Source of the DNA: Myxococcales bacterium
GTDB lineage: Bacteria; Myxococcota_A; Polyangia; Polyangiales; Polyangiaceae
NCBI GenBank assembly: GCA_016706225.1
Contig: JADJKB010000022.1
Span: 682,001-746,000 of the forward strand
Length of the DNA stretch: 64,000 nt
Direction of reading: 5' to 3'
A program made the translations under genes and the position numbers. Of this stretch, positions 7,908-15,273 are shown piece after piece; positions within the stretch are counted from its first letter, which is position 1; the number at the start of each line of letters is the position of its first letter. Under the pieces are notes generated by a model. The model ran no database searches, was not told the origin of the DNA, and saw only the letters and a list, made by a program, of their open reading frames with translations.

Positions 7908-9071
7908 TCAACGGGGTCCTGGGCGGCGGGATCGACGCTGGGCGCCAGGAGGGCGCTTCCAGGGATCGAGCCGGCGGAACCCCTGCCGGCGCTCCGGCGG
8001 GCCGGCCCCGAGGCGGATCTGCCGATAACGGCCTCCACCAAACACGAGCAGCTCCGCGCCGCGTCCGCCCCGAGCCTCGAGCGCCGCGCTCAGGCCCTCG
8101 GGGCTGGTCACCGGTCGGCCATTGACCGCAATGATCGTGTCGACACCACTGCGCAGCCCGGCGCGCGCCGCGGCACTCCGACGGGCAAGCGACACCACCC
8201 GCACACCTTTCACCGCGCCCGCGTCGTACGCCACACCTCGAATGCCGAAGGGTGGCGGCGGCGGCGAGCTCCCGGATGGGACTCCGCGCAAGAACGCCTT
8301 GATGGCGGGGACTGGGGCTGCGTACGGGGCCAAGCTGCAAGGTTTGTCCGCGGGGGCCGCACAGGCTTGCGCGATGATCGCGACCACGTCGCCGCGCTCG
8401 TCGATGACTGGGGAGCCGAGCTCGCTGCTCTTGTGCTTCGACTCCAACGCGTGAGCGTGTGCGAGCTCGGTCGCGTCGCCACCCGTGAAGGAACGCTCGG
8501 CACCAAGCCGCACGTTCACGGTCGCGAGGTCCTTCGCTCCCGGTGCGAACGAAATCAGCTTTGCTGCTTTGGGATCGAGCGTGGCGCGAGACGCACGCAG
8601 CCCCGGCTCGTTGCGCCCAACCGCGGGGGCAACCAGCGCCAGATCCCAAGCCCTATCGCTGTGAATGACCCGCACCTTGGTCGGCTTGCCCTCGGCGAAG
8701 CGCGCCTCGATGTCGTTTCCGTGACCGAGAGGTGAGAGCGCCGTGAGGATGCGCCCGTCCCCCGACAGCACGACACCCATCGCGATTGCCTTGCCGGCGC
8801 GCAACAAAACGACGACCTGGCGGCGCGCCCGCGCCAGGGGGGTCTCGCTCGGATCGACCTGATTTTTCCCGCTCGCTTCGGCCCCCGGCAACGCGGACCC
8901 CGAGGCGACCGTCAACTCCTTCGGCGACGGCGCGTCAGCGGGCGCCGGGCGAACCGGCCAGGTGGGTGTGGCCTGCGCCGACGCACTGCCCGCGCCAGTC
9001 AAGAGCGAGGCACCAAGAGCGAGACTTGCGAGGGCACCGAGGGGGCGTCGGGTTTTCACGGCGGCAAGCAT
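7908..9071 (-). CDS. Trypsin-like fold PDZ protein, probably catalytically inactive
   Basis: 387 residues from ATG 9071, chosen because it gives a signal peptide (LASLALGASLLTGAGSASAQA); a longer reading from 9146 puts 25 polar residues first. The chymotrypsin-like fold is recognisable (GVVLSGDGRILTALSPLGHG, DRAWDLALVAP, SSELGSPVIDERGDVVAII), then a PDZ domain near the C-terminus (RAGLRSGVDTIIAVNGRPV). The catalytic His usually found in TNAHV is replaced by ALSP, and the GNSGGP Ser position reads SELGSPV. Two triad residues are therefore missing, which points to a peptide-binding pseudo-protease in the periplasm. A basic tail (ERRQGFRRLDPWKRPP) ends the protein. Confidence 0.83.
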   Translation of the reverse strand: MLAAVKTRRPLGALASLALGASLLTGAGSASAQATPTWPVRPAPADAPSPKELTVASGSALPGAEASGKNQVDPSETPLARARRQVVVLLRAGKAIAMGVVLSGDGRILTALSPLGHGNDIEARFAEGKPTKVRVIHSDRAWDLALVAPAVGRNEPGLRASRATLDPKAAKLISFAPGAKDLATVNVRLGAERSFTGGDATELAHAHALESKHKSSELGSPVIDERGDVVAIIAQACAAPADKPCSLAPYAAPVPAIKAFLRGVPSGSSPPPPPFGIRGVAYDAGAVKGVRVVSLARRSAAARAGLRSGVDTIIAVNGRPVTSPEGLSAALEARGGRGAELLVFGGGRYRQIRLGAGPPERRQGFRRLDPWKRPPGAQRRSRRPGPR

Positions 9072-9123
9072 AGCGCCGATTGGAGCGCGTCCAAGCGACG
9101 CAGACACGAGCTCGGGCTTCCGC

Positions 9124-9804
9124 TCATTGGCTGGGGAAAAGCTCACGCACGCCGCTCTCGCCGGCGACGATCACCCGATTGGCGCGGCCGACGAACAGCC
9201 CCGTCTCGACAACCCCCGTCACGGCCCGAAGCTCGCGCTCGAGCTGGGCAGGGTCGTTGATGGGCCCGATATGAACGTCGTAGATGAAGTTGCCGGCGTC
9301 CGTCAGCCAGGGTGCGCCCCCCCGCTCGCGCAGCGCCACGCGCCCAAAAACCCCGAGCGCGTTGAACGTTGCACCGCGTCCAAATGCGAGGACCTCGACG
9401 GGGACCGGCCACTTCTCACCGAGGCGTTCGCTCAGCTTCGATTCGTCGACGATGATCACGTTCACGCGCGAGGCGAAGTTGACGATCTTCTCTCGCGCGT
9501 GACAGCCGCCACCCCCTTTGATCAAGTCCAGCCGGGCGTTCACCTCGTCGGCACCATCGACGGTGAGGGCGATGTCCCAGGGTCCGTCGTCGGACAGGAG
9601 CGGAATTCCGAGCGCCTCGGCCTGGATTCGACTCGCGACGCTGGTGGCGACCCCAACGAGCTTCCGCCCGGCCCGCACGAGCTCCCCGACTCCGTCGATG
9701 AAGAGTTTGGCGGTAGAGCCCGAGCCGAGCCCGATCGTTCCCGCCTCGGGCAAGAGCGCGAGGGCACCCTGTGCAGCCAGCCGCTTGGCCTCGTCCTGGG
9801 TCAT
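9124..9804 (-). CDS. rpiA: Ribose-5-phosphate isomerase A
   Basis: 226 residues from ATG 9804 (MTQDEAKRLAAQGAL); an upstream in-frame start at 9873 adds 23 residues not typical of the family. Interconverts ribose 5-phosphate and ribulose 5-phosphate in the pentose phosphate pathway. Diagnostic motifs: GLGSGSTAKLFI (phosphate loop), DGPWDIALTVDGADEV (catalytic Asp region), LIKGGGGCHAREKIV (catalytic Glu and Lys) and the C-terminal GVVETGLFVGRAN. Length matches the family. The stop lies 52 bases before the pseudo-protease start, so the two could be co-transcribed. Confidence 0.96.
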   Translation of the reverse strand: MTQDEAKRLAAQGALALLPEAGTIGLGSGSTAKLFIDGVGELVRAGRKLVGVATSVASRIQAEALGIPLLSDDGPWDIALTVDGADEVNARLDLIKGGGGCHAREKIVNFASRVNVIIVDESKLSERLGEKWPVPVEVLAFGRGATFNALGVFGRVALRERGGAPWLTDAGNFIYDVHIGPINDPAQLERELRAVTGVVETGLFVGRANRVIVAGESGVRELFPSQ

Positions 9805-9956
9805 GCGCGCGGAGCACAGCATCCGCCCGCAGAATGCGTCAAGCTGCGCACATTCGCGCACAAGCCCCTGCAAGAAGCTGCTCAGTTTGTGCCCCCGCGA
9901 CGTCCAACCTGCGGAAGCACGGGCTCCCAGCTGGCGTATGATGAAACAACACCAAA

Positions 9957-11591
9957 GTGCGTAAACTCATCCCATCTCTGCGTGTGTTTTCCCTGGGCGT
10001 CGTGGCGCTCGGCGTGGTTCAGGGTTGCGAGACTTCGAGCGGCCGACGCGCCAACAACCCGCCCATGTACTCCGGGGGCTATGCGGTGGCTCAGAACCCA
10101 CCCCCGCCGGCTGCCCCGCCACCGCCCGCCGCGCGACCCGTTCCGTTCTGGGGTTTTGCTCTGCCGGCGCTGCCACCGCCGCTGCCGGCTTCGGCGTTTC
10201 AGATGCCTCCACCTCCCCAAGGCTGGGGCAGCCTCGGTGGCATTCCGATCCCTCCCATTCCCGGGCTGCCTGGCATGCCCACGAACCCGCCGCCGGCTGG
10301 CGGTCAGACTCCCCCTCCCGCAGCTCAGGGTCTCAAGGGCTGTGGTGTCGCGAACGTTGCTGGCGAGCAGTTCCTGCTCGACTGCATGACGCCGCAGTAC
10401 GCGCTGATCGGCAAGGCCAGTCAGTACGTCGTGCGGCGCCAGGCGTTCAACCTGAGCCCTGCGCACGAAGGCGCGGATCCTTTGCCCGCCAGCGTCGACC
10501 ATCGTTCGGCCGGCACCGAAGGGCCCGTGCGCAATCAAGGCCCGGTCGGTGCGTGTACCGGTTTTTCATTCGCGGCCGCGATCGATCACGCGCTGGCGAC
10601 GAGCAGCGGTTCACCCGGCAACGTCAGCGTGATGCAGGTCTGGTCGCGCTACCACTATCCGACCATGGAAGACACGGTGGACGGCAACAAGGGCAAGTCA
10701 CTGGGCGTCGAGAGCGCGTGGCCGTACGACAAGGTCGCAGCGTGCAAGATCTGGAGTGGTCCCGGTTGTGATTGTGGCTCGATGCTCGACGTCTCGTGTA
10801 ATCAGCCCGTCGACAGCGCCAAGATGGGACAGATGGACGCTGCGGAGTCGGTGAAGGTCACCAACGTGACGCGCTTGCCGGACGGTGACTTGAACGAGAT
10901 CAAGGCGACGATCGCGAAGGGCCAGGACGTGTGGTTCGCGATGTGGGTCGACAACGTGTTTCAGCAGGTGAAGGGCTCACCGGCGGTCGTGCCCGACGGC
11001 AACTTCAAATCGGGCGGCGCAGGCCACGCGATGGTGCTCGCCGGTTACAAGACGCAGGCCAACGGGACGTACTACCTGATCCACAACAGCTGGGGCACGA
11101 AGTGGGGTGACGGCGGTTACGCCTGGATCCACGAGAAGACGCTGGCGACGAACCTTCGCTACGCGTACCTGGTGGACGTCAGCACGCCGAGCGGCGGCAA
11201 CAAACCGAACAAACCCGGCGAGCCCACGCCGCCGGTGCCGAACCCGGGCAATTGCCCCGCCGGCATGGTGCCCGACAGCGGCATTCCGATCTGCATGCCC
11301 GCCTGCCCCGACGGCAGCCCGCGCCACTTCAACACCTGCCCCGTGGCCCAGCAGCAGAGCCAGTGCCCCGCCGGCAAGGTGAACCTGTTTGGTTTCTGTG
11401 TGACCGCGCCCAAGGCTGGCTTCGGCCAGGACGCATCCACCGGCGTGCAACACAACTGCGGCGCGGGCGGCTGCACGTACTCCGTGCCCAAGGGCGTGGG
11501 CGGCTGCAATCTGGGTGTGTGTGTGAAGTCGTGCCCGAGCCCGAAGTATCTGCTGACGGCGGGGCCGCTGGGGCTCGGGTGCTCGGAGTAG
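9957..11591 (+). CDS. Papain-family (C1) cysteine peptidase lipoprotein
   Basis: 544 residues from GTG 9957 (an in-frame ATG is absent; the signal peptide starts here). The lipobox is VVQGC. A Pro-rich stretch covers residues about 40-120. The C1 domain has its triad: Cys200 in NQGPVGACTGFSF, His357 in GAGHAMVLAGY and Asn377 in LIHNSWGTKWGDGGYAW. A Pro/Gly hinge at about 410 is followed by a Cys-rich tail with repeated C-P-x-G patterns, ending CPSPKYLLTAGPLGLGCSE. It is likely an exposed endopeptidase for extracellular protein, consistent with a predatory lifestyle. A diverged copy of its last 60 bases lies at 12904-12963. Confidence 0.92.
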   Translation: MRKLIPSLRVFSLGVVALGVVQGCETSSGRRANNPPMYSGGYAVAQNPPPPAAPPPPAARPVPFWGFALPALPPPLPASAFQMPPPPQGWGSLGGIPIPPIPGLPGMPTNPPPAGGQTPPPAAQGLKGCGVANVAGEQFLLDCMTPQYALIGKASQYVVRRQAFNLSPAHEGADPLPASVDHRSAGTEGPVRNQGPVGACTGFSFAAAIDHALATSSGSPGNVSVMQVWSRYHYPTMEDTVDGNKGKSLGVESAWPYDKVAACKIWSGPGCDCGSMLDVSCNQPVDSAKMGQMDAAESVKVTNVTRLPDGDLNEIKATIAKGQDVWFAMWVDNVFQQVKGSPAVVPDGNFKSGGAGHAMVLAGYKTQANGTYYLIHNSWGTKWGDGGYAWIHEKTLATNLRYAYLVDVSTPSGGNKPNKPGEPTPPVPNPGNCPAGMVPDSGIPICMPACPDGSPRHFNTCPVAQQQSQCPAGKVNLFGFCVTAPKAGFGQDASTGVQHNCGAGGCTYSVPKGVGGCNLGVCVKSCPSPKYLLTAGPLGLGCSE

Positions 11592-11639
11592 ACGAAGGCG
11601 GCGAGGGAGACTCATCGGAAGAACGCAGTGGGATGAGCA

Positions 11640-12017
11640 ATGCGACTGCAAGTGACCGCCGGCGCGCTTGCAGCTCTCGTTCTGCTCATGTCGTGCGGCA
11701 GCGACTCACAACCGAATGACGGCACCGGCGGCACCGGCGGTGACTCCGGAGCCGTGTGCCTGAGCGGTGGGAACATGGTCGTGAAGGTCCAGGTGAGCTC
11801 CGCGCCCGTCGATTGCGTGCCCGGCGATACGGGTAAGCTGCATGAGCTGATCTTTTCCGAGCCCGGCGGCACCGAAACGGTCGTTCCGCAGTCGCTCACT
11901 GACAAGGCAGAGCTCGGCGGACAGTCCTGGACGGTCAAGAACGTTCGGTCGTTCGAGTACGGGGGTTACGACGGCCTTCCTCCATTTGCTTGGTGGGCGA
12001 CTTCGGTCCTGAAGTGA
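11640..12017 (+). CDS. Short hypothetical lipoprotein
   Basis: 125 residues with a clear signal peptide and lipobox (LVLLMSC, Cys 19), then a short Gly/Thr linker and a compact domain. Two Cys (AVCLSGG, PVDCVPG) could form a disulfide. The end (FEYGGYDGLPPFAWWATSVLK) is aromatic. No family recognised. It follows the C1 peptidase gene by 48 bases and precedes another lipoprotein gene on the same strand. Confidence 0.7.
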   Translation: MRLQVTAGALAALVLLMSCGSDSQPNDGTGGTGGDSGAVCLSGGNMVVKVQVSSAPVDCVPGDTGKLHELIFSEPGGTETVVPQSLTDKAELGGQSWTVKNVRSFEYGGYDGLPPFAWWATSVLK

Positions 12018-12080
12018 GCCTTCCCAGCAGACGTATTGACGCTGCTGCGCGGCGCGCGGCGGGTGTAACCTGGCCTGGAG

Positions 12081-12764
12081 ATGAGGGTGGTCTGGGGTCT
12101 CACGGCAATCTTCGTCCTCGCCTGCTCTGAGACGCAATCCGAGCCAGCGAGCAGCGGCGGCGCGGCAGGGGCGGCGGGAGCGTCGGCCGGCGGCAATGCG
12201 GGAGCCGGCGGCAGCGACGGCGCCCCGGTCATCGCGAGCGTGCTGGTCAGCGGCGGGCTCGACTACGACGACCGGAGCGTGACGTTGACCGTGGATGTCA
12301 ACGACCCGGACGGACTGGTCGACATCGTGGGAGGGAAGCTCTTCAGCAAGGACAAGGCGAAGTTCCTCGGCGCGTTCAACCAGGTCAGCGGCGGGACGTT
12401 CACAAAGAGCGTGAGCTGGCTCGAGCTGAACGACTCCGAACCGGTCGTTCTGGGCGTGGGCGCCAAGACTACCAGGACCGTCCTGATCGAGTTCACGGAC
12501 ACGACCCAGAGGAGCGCGTCGGTGGAGCAATCGCTCGAGCTGTCTTGTGCAGCCTGCGCCGACTGCAAGGCGTGCGGGAAATGCACCGCGGGCAAGTGCA
12601 CCATGTGCGAGCCCAGCCTAACCGCGGTGGATTGCAGCGCCTTTTGCGCCAGCTTCGGCATGCTGTGCAGCTGCTCGTACTCCGCCTGCGGCAACACCGC
12701 TTGTGCCGTCAACGGCTGCAGTGACCCCTGCCCTGCCACCGGCTGCGCGTGCGAGTGCATCTGA
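12081..12764 (+). CDS. Hypothetical lipoprotein with Cys-rich tail
   Basis: 227 residues. The signal peptide ends at the lipobox IFVLAC (Cys 15), followed by a Gly/Ala/Ser linker to about 48. A beta-rich domain follows (VTLTVDVNDPDGLVDIVGG, VLIEFTDTTQRSASVEQ), resembling Ig-like or fibronectin-like modules. The last 50 residues carry many Cys (CAACADCKACGKCTAGKC, CSCSYSACGNTACA, CSDPCPATGCACEC), a disulfide-knot pattern common in secreted myxobacterial proteins. A strong hairpin lies 57 bases after the stop. Function unknown. Confidence 0.77.
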   Translation: MRVVWGLTAIFVLACSETQSEPASSGGAAGAAGASAGGNAGAGGSDGAPVIASVLVSGGLDYDDRSVTLTVDVNDPDGLVDIVGGKLFSKDKAKFLGAFNQVSGGTFTKSVSWLELNDSEPVVLGVGAKTTRTVLIEFTDTTQRSASVEQSLELSCAACADCKACGKCTAGKCTMCEPSLTAVDCSAFCASFGMLCSCSYSACGNTACAVNGCSDPCPATGCACECI

Positions 12765-12820
12765 GGGGCAGTCGCCAGCGAAGCGATGGCGCCGCCAATT
12801 CGGCACGACGCGTCCCCTCC

Positions 12821-12856
12821 AGCCGCGTGAGCGCGAGCTGCTCGCGCTCACCGGCT
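12821..12856. terminator. Long hairpin after the Cys-rich lipoprotein gene
   Basis: Arms GTGAGCGCGAG (12827-12837) and CTCGCGCTCAC (12841-12851) pair perfectly across a CTG loop. AGCCG (12821-12825) and CGGCT (12852-12856) extend the stem past a one-base bulge. It sits between the last intact gene and the disturbed region. It may be a terminator or a dispersed palindromic element. Confidence 0.5.
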
Positions 12857-12869
12857 AAGGAGGGGACCG

Positions 12870-12897
12870 GCGAGCGAAGCGAGACGAGGGGAGGCAG
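12870..12897 (+). repeat. Dispersed repeat, copy 1
   Basis: A G/A-rich segment built on GAGCGAAGCGA then GAGGGGAGGCAG. A close direct copy is at 14394-14422. Together they bracket the peptidase fragment, the minus-strand fragment at 13.0-13.3 kb and module gene A copy 1. Confidence 0.55.
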
Positions 12898-12903
12898 GAA
12901 GAG

Positions 12904-12963
12904 TGCCCGAGCCCGAAGTATCTGCTGACGGCCGGGCCGTTGGGGTTGGGGTGCGCGGAGTGA
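12904..12963 (+). pseudogene. Fragment of the C1 peptidase gene 3' end
   Basis: These 60 bases match the last 60 bases of the peptidase gene (11532-11591) at 53 positions by eye, in the same frame, encoding CPSPKYLLTAGPLGLGCAE and a stop. No upstream domain precedes it: the dispersed repeat directly abuts it. It is a relic of a second peptidase gene or of a partial duplication. Confidence 0.75.
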
Positions 12964-13011
12964 CGCGGCTCCGGGGATGGCGTGCGGGAGGCCGACGGCC
13001 GCGAAGGCCCG

Positions 13012-13288
13012 TCACTCCCCCGATTCGATCGACGTGGCCAACCCTGGAGTCGAAAGCCGGAGGCGAAGGCCACGCGCGCGCATGAAATCGCGCCCGACGA
13101 GGGCCTTTCGCTTTGCGTTGATGCGCACGAACGGCGACTCGTCCCAAGCGTGAACGAAGCGCGTCGGGACGCCTCGCTCGATTTGAGCCCCGCCGGCCGA
13201 GACCGCGAATTGCACCCGACCCGGTGTCCAGTGGAAGGTCTGGCCAAGGTGACGGCCCTCGAACCACGTCGTGACCTTGTGTCGCGCC
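13012..13288 (-). pseudogene. 5'-truncated coding fragment, possibly of a concanavalin-like/GH16-type protein
   Basis: Open on the minus strand and ending at 13012. The first credible residues are HKVTTWFEGRHLGQTFHWTP, which resemble the jelly-roll strands of GH16-like glycosidases, followed by GRVQFAVSAGG. Later residues become Arg-rich and less protein-like. Upstream the frame runs under the 3' end of module gene A copy 1, so no start exists. I treat it as a decayed fragment; the family call is tentative. Confidence 0.35.
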
Positions 13289-13289
13289 G

Positions 13290-14219
13290 TCAGCCCGAGG
13301 CGGGCACCCAGGCCGGCCGCTGCACGCGCGGCTCGAAGCCCTCGTCGATGCGGCGCTCCTGACCGTCGTCGCCGATCAGCCGCACCTCGAAGCCGTGGAA
13401 CCACATCGCCTCCAGGTGCTGCATGGCCTCGGCCTCGTCGACGAAGACGTACACGATGTTGTCGATCGGCTTGTCCTCGCCGAACGACTGGAAGCGCCGC
13501 ACGATAGCCGCCTCGCGCAGCTCCTTGGCGCTGATGGTACGCGCCTTGACGGTGATGATGAGCTTGCGCTGATGCCTGGAGTACAGCCCCTGCAAGTCGA
13601 TGTCCTCGGGGTCGGCCTCGGGCAGAAAGCCCGCGATCAAGCGCTCGTGGCCGATGCGCGCCTGGGCCAGGGCCGCGCTGGCGTCGGCGGTCAGGTCGAA
13701 GAACTGCAGCAGCGTGGTGTCGGGGTCGGCGTGGAGTATGCGCCAGGGACCGAACTCCAGCCAGCGGCGCGACAGCATCCGCTGGTGCCCCTGGCCACGA
13801 AAAGCGCAGCCCCAGCCCAGTGGCGAATGCAGCTTGCCGAAGCTCGGGCCGCGGTAGACCTCGTCCATCCGGCCCGAAGCCCAGTCGTGGTGGAAGCTGG
13901 TAAACGCTGCCAGGTCGAAGGGCACTTGGGCCAGCTTGCCGAGCAGCGCGACCGGCTCGATGAGCTGCCCCTCGAGGCTGATCTTGACCAGGTCGGGCTG
14001 ACGGACGAACAGGAAGGTGTGGCCCTCCCCGAACGTGAAGGTGCCGGCGTGCGTCTGGGCGACCTGGAACCAGTCGTCACCCGCGGTCAGGGTCTTGACG
14101 CCTTGCTCGATGGTGTCTGGCTTGCCTGCCGGGAACACGCCGCTCGCCCGGAGGCCGAGCAGGATGTCGGCCACCGAGTCACCACTCAGCGTCATCGCCA
14201 TGATTACGCCGCTCGCCAT
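13290..14219 (-). CDS. Module gene A, copy 1 (unrecognised family)
   Basis: 309 residues from ATG 14219 (MASGVIMAMTLSGDSVADIL). A longer frame reaches 14450 but its residues are Arg/Ser-rich and not shared with the paralogue. It is homologous over nearly its whole length to the gene at 19164-20108. Shared blocks include YRGPSFGKLHSPLGWGCAF versus YDGPSFGRGHDPHGWACAF, SRRWLEFGPWRIL versus SRRWLGTGPWRVL, and FGEDKPIDNIVYVFVDEA versus FGADKPIDHVVYVFFDEA. No signal or TM is seen. It stops after RPAWVPASG, lacking the tail LGRDDSKEF found in copy 2; a similar tail lies on the other strand at 14478-14576. Family and function are unknown to me. Confidence 0.75.
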   Translation of the reverse strand: MASGVIMAMTLSGDSVADILLGLRASGVFPAGKPDTIEQGVKTLTAGDDWFQVAQTHAGTFTFGEGHTFLFVRQPDLVKISLEGQLIEPVALLGKLAQVPFDLAAFTSFHHDWASGRMDEVYRGPSFGKLHSPLGWGCAFRGQGHQRMLSRRWLEFGPWRILHADPDTTLLQFFDLTADASAALAQARIGHERLIAGFLPEADPEDIDLQGLYSRHQRKLIITVKARTISAKELREAAIVRRFQSFGEDKPIDNIVYVFVDEAEAMQHLEAMWFHGFEVRLIGDDGQERRIDEGFEPRVQRPAWVPASG

Positions 14220-14393
14220 GTCGCGTCGCCTCCGTTGCCCGGCCATCCATACCACATCGCGACCAGCCCGCTCCTTGCTCACCACCGATGTCGGTCCAGC
14301 TCTCGAGGGCGTCAAGCTGAAGGACGCGGCTCCCGCTTGCGAGGCGCCGAGCGAGCCGGGCCAAGGTCGCGAGGGCACGCTGCACCTCGAGCC

Positions 14394-14422
14394 GCGGAGC
14401 GAAGCGACGCGAGGGGAGGCAG
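14394..14422 (+). repeat. Dispersed repeat, copy 2
   Basis: Direct copy of the element at 12870-12897, differing at about three positions by eye. It lies between the start of gene A copy 1 and the gene A tail remnant. Confidence 0.55.
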
Positions 14423-14477
14423 CAAACGCTAGATTGGGCGCGACCACCACGAGTACGATGGCATCAGAGGAGCGGCT

Positions 14478-14576
14478 GTGAGCAACGTCACGCCAAAGTT
14501 CGGGCTCAGCACGGCGGAGGTACCCACGTGGGTGCAGCGGCTCGGACGCGACGACGCACGGGAGATTTGCGCGTGA
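14478..14576 (+). pseudogene. Gene A tail remnant, coupled to gene B copy 1
   Basis: A 32-codon frame from GTG 14478, preceded by GAGGAG. Its end, VPTWVQRLGRDDAREICA, aligns with the end of gene A copy 2 (KPAWVTKLGRDDSKEFLK). Its TGA overlaps the GTG of gene B exactly as in copy 2. It looks like the last part of a gene A that once stood directly upstream of this gene B. It may still be translated as a short leader that couples gene B. Confidence 0.65.
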
Positions 14577-15247
14577 GCATCCTCGAGCGCGAGCCCGTCC
14601 AACTGGATGGCGCCACTCTGCAAGCCATCGACCAGGCCATCATCGACGAGCGCCCCGATCTCGAGCCCGGCCTCGACGACATCGAGCTCGATCGGCTCGT
14701 GCAGCCCTACTTCTCCGCTCACACGCTGCTGGTGGCGACCTGTGGTGTGCCCTTTCCGGCGCGTTCCGTCGTATTGGCGCTCGGGCCGGCCGGAGAAGGA
14801 CGCCCACTGCTGCTCTCCCACAACCTCGCGCGGCTGCAGGCTGTTGCCGCCGCTGAACCGCCGAGCGGCCTCGAAGAGCGCGGCCGAGCCCGAGACTATG
14901 CCGGCCATGGCAACGACTGGACCACGCCCAGCTTGAACGGCGAGCTGGCGCTGGCGTCGTTCGACCACATCCCGTGGCACGAGCTCGACGAGGCCGGCAG
15001 GGTCGAGGTCGCACGCCTGAGCGAGCGCTTCGCGCCAACGATCCAGCCCGAGGTCGCCCTGCGGACGGCGAACGGTTGGACCTTTCACTCGTGGCTGGTG
15101 GCCGACCGCCAGCTCATCGAGCGACGTTTGAGCGTGCCACCGGACGGACGCTTGGAGCGCGCCGATCGAGTCCACGTCCGTCAGCTCCCGGTGCCCGAGG
15201 GCAACGTGTGGGACCTCCGCGACGGACGCTGGGTCCCGGTCGGGTAG
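14573..15247 (+). CDS. Module gene B, copy 1 (unrecognised family)
   Basis: 224 residues from GTG 14573, chosen because copy 2 uses the same GTGA overlap with the gene A stop. It is homologous to the broken gene at 20105-20742: both read LEPGLDDIELDRLV / FEPGLEDLEIEQLV, then PARSVVLALGPAGEGRPLLL / PARSVALVLRPAGQGHPLLL, YAGHGNDWTTPSLNGELAL / YAGDGNDWTTLSLNGELAL, and WLVADRQLIERRL in both. No signal, TM or known catalytic motif is seen; probably cytoplasmic. Constant pairing with gene A suggests the two products act together. Function unknown. Confidence 0.75.
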   Translation: MSILEREPVQLDGATLQAIDQAIIDERPDLEPGLDDIELDRLVQPYFSAHTLLVATCGVPFPARSVVLALGPAGEGRPLLLSHNLARLQAVAAAEPPSGLEERGRARDYAGHGNDWTTPSLNGELALASFDHIPWHELDEAGRVEVARLSERFAPTIQPEVALRTANGWTFHSWLVADRQLIERRLSVPPDGRLERADRVHVRQLPVPEGNVWDLRDGRWVPVG

Positions 15248-15273
15248 CGTTCGCCGACCGACGGGCGTTTTGC

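Noticed and set aside
12821..14422. Possible CRISPR or insertion sequence suggested by repeats and palindromes
   Set aside because: Only two copies of the repeat, no regular spacing, no cas genes and no transposase frame.
14220..14450. N-terminal extension of gene A copy 1
   Set aside because: Ser/Arg-rich and crosses a dispersed repeat; not shared with the paralogue.
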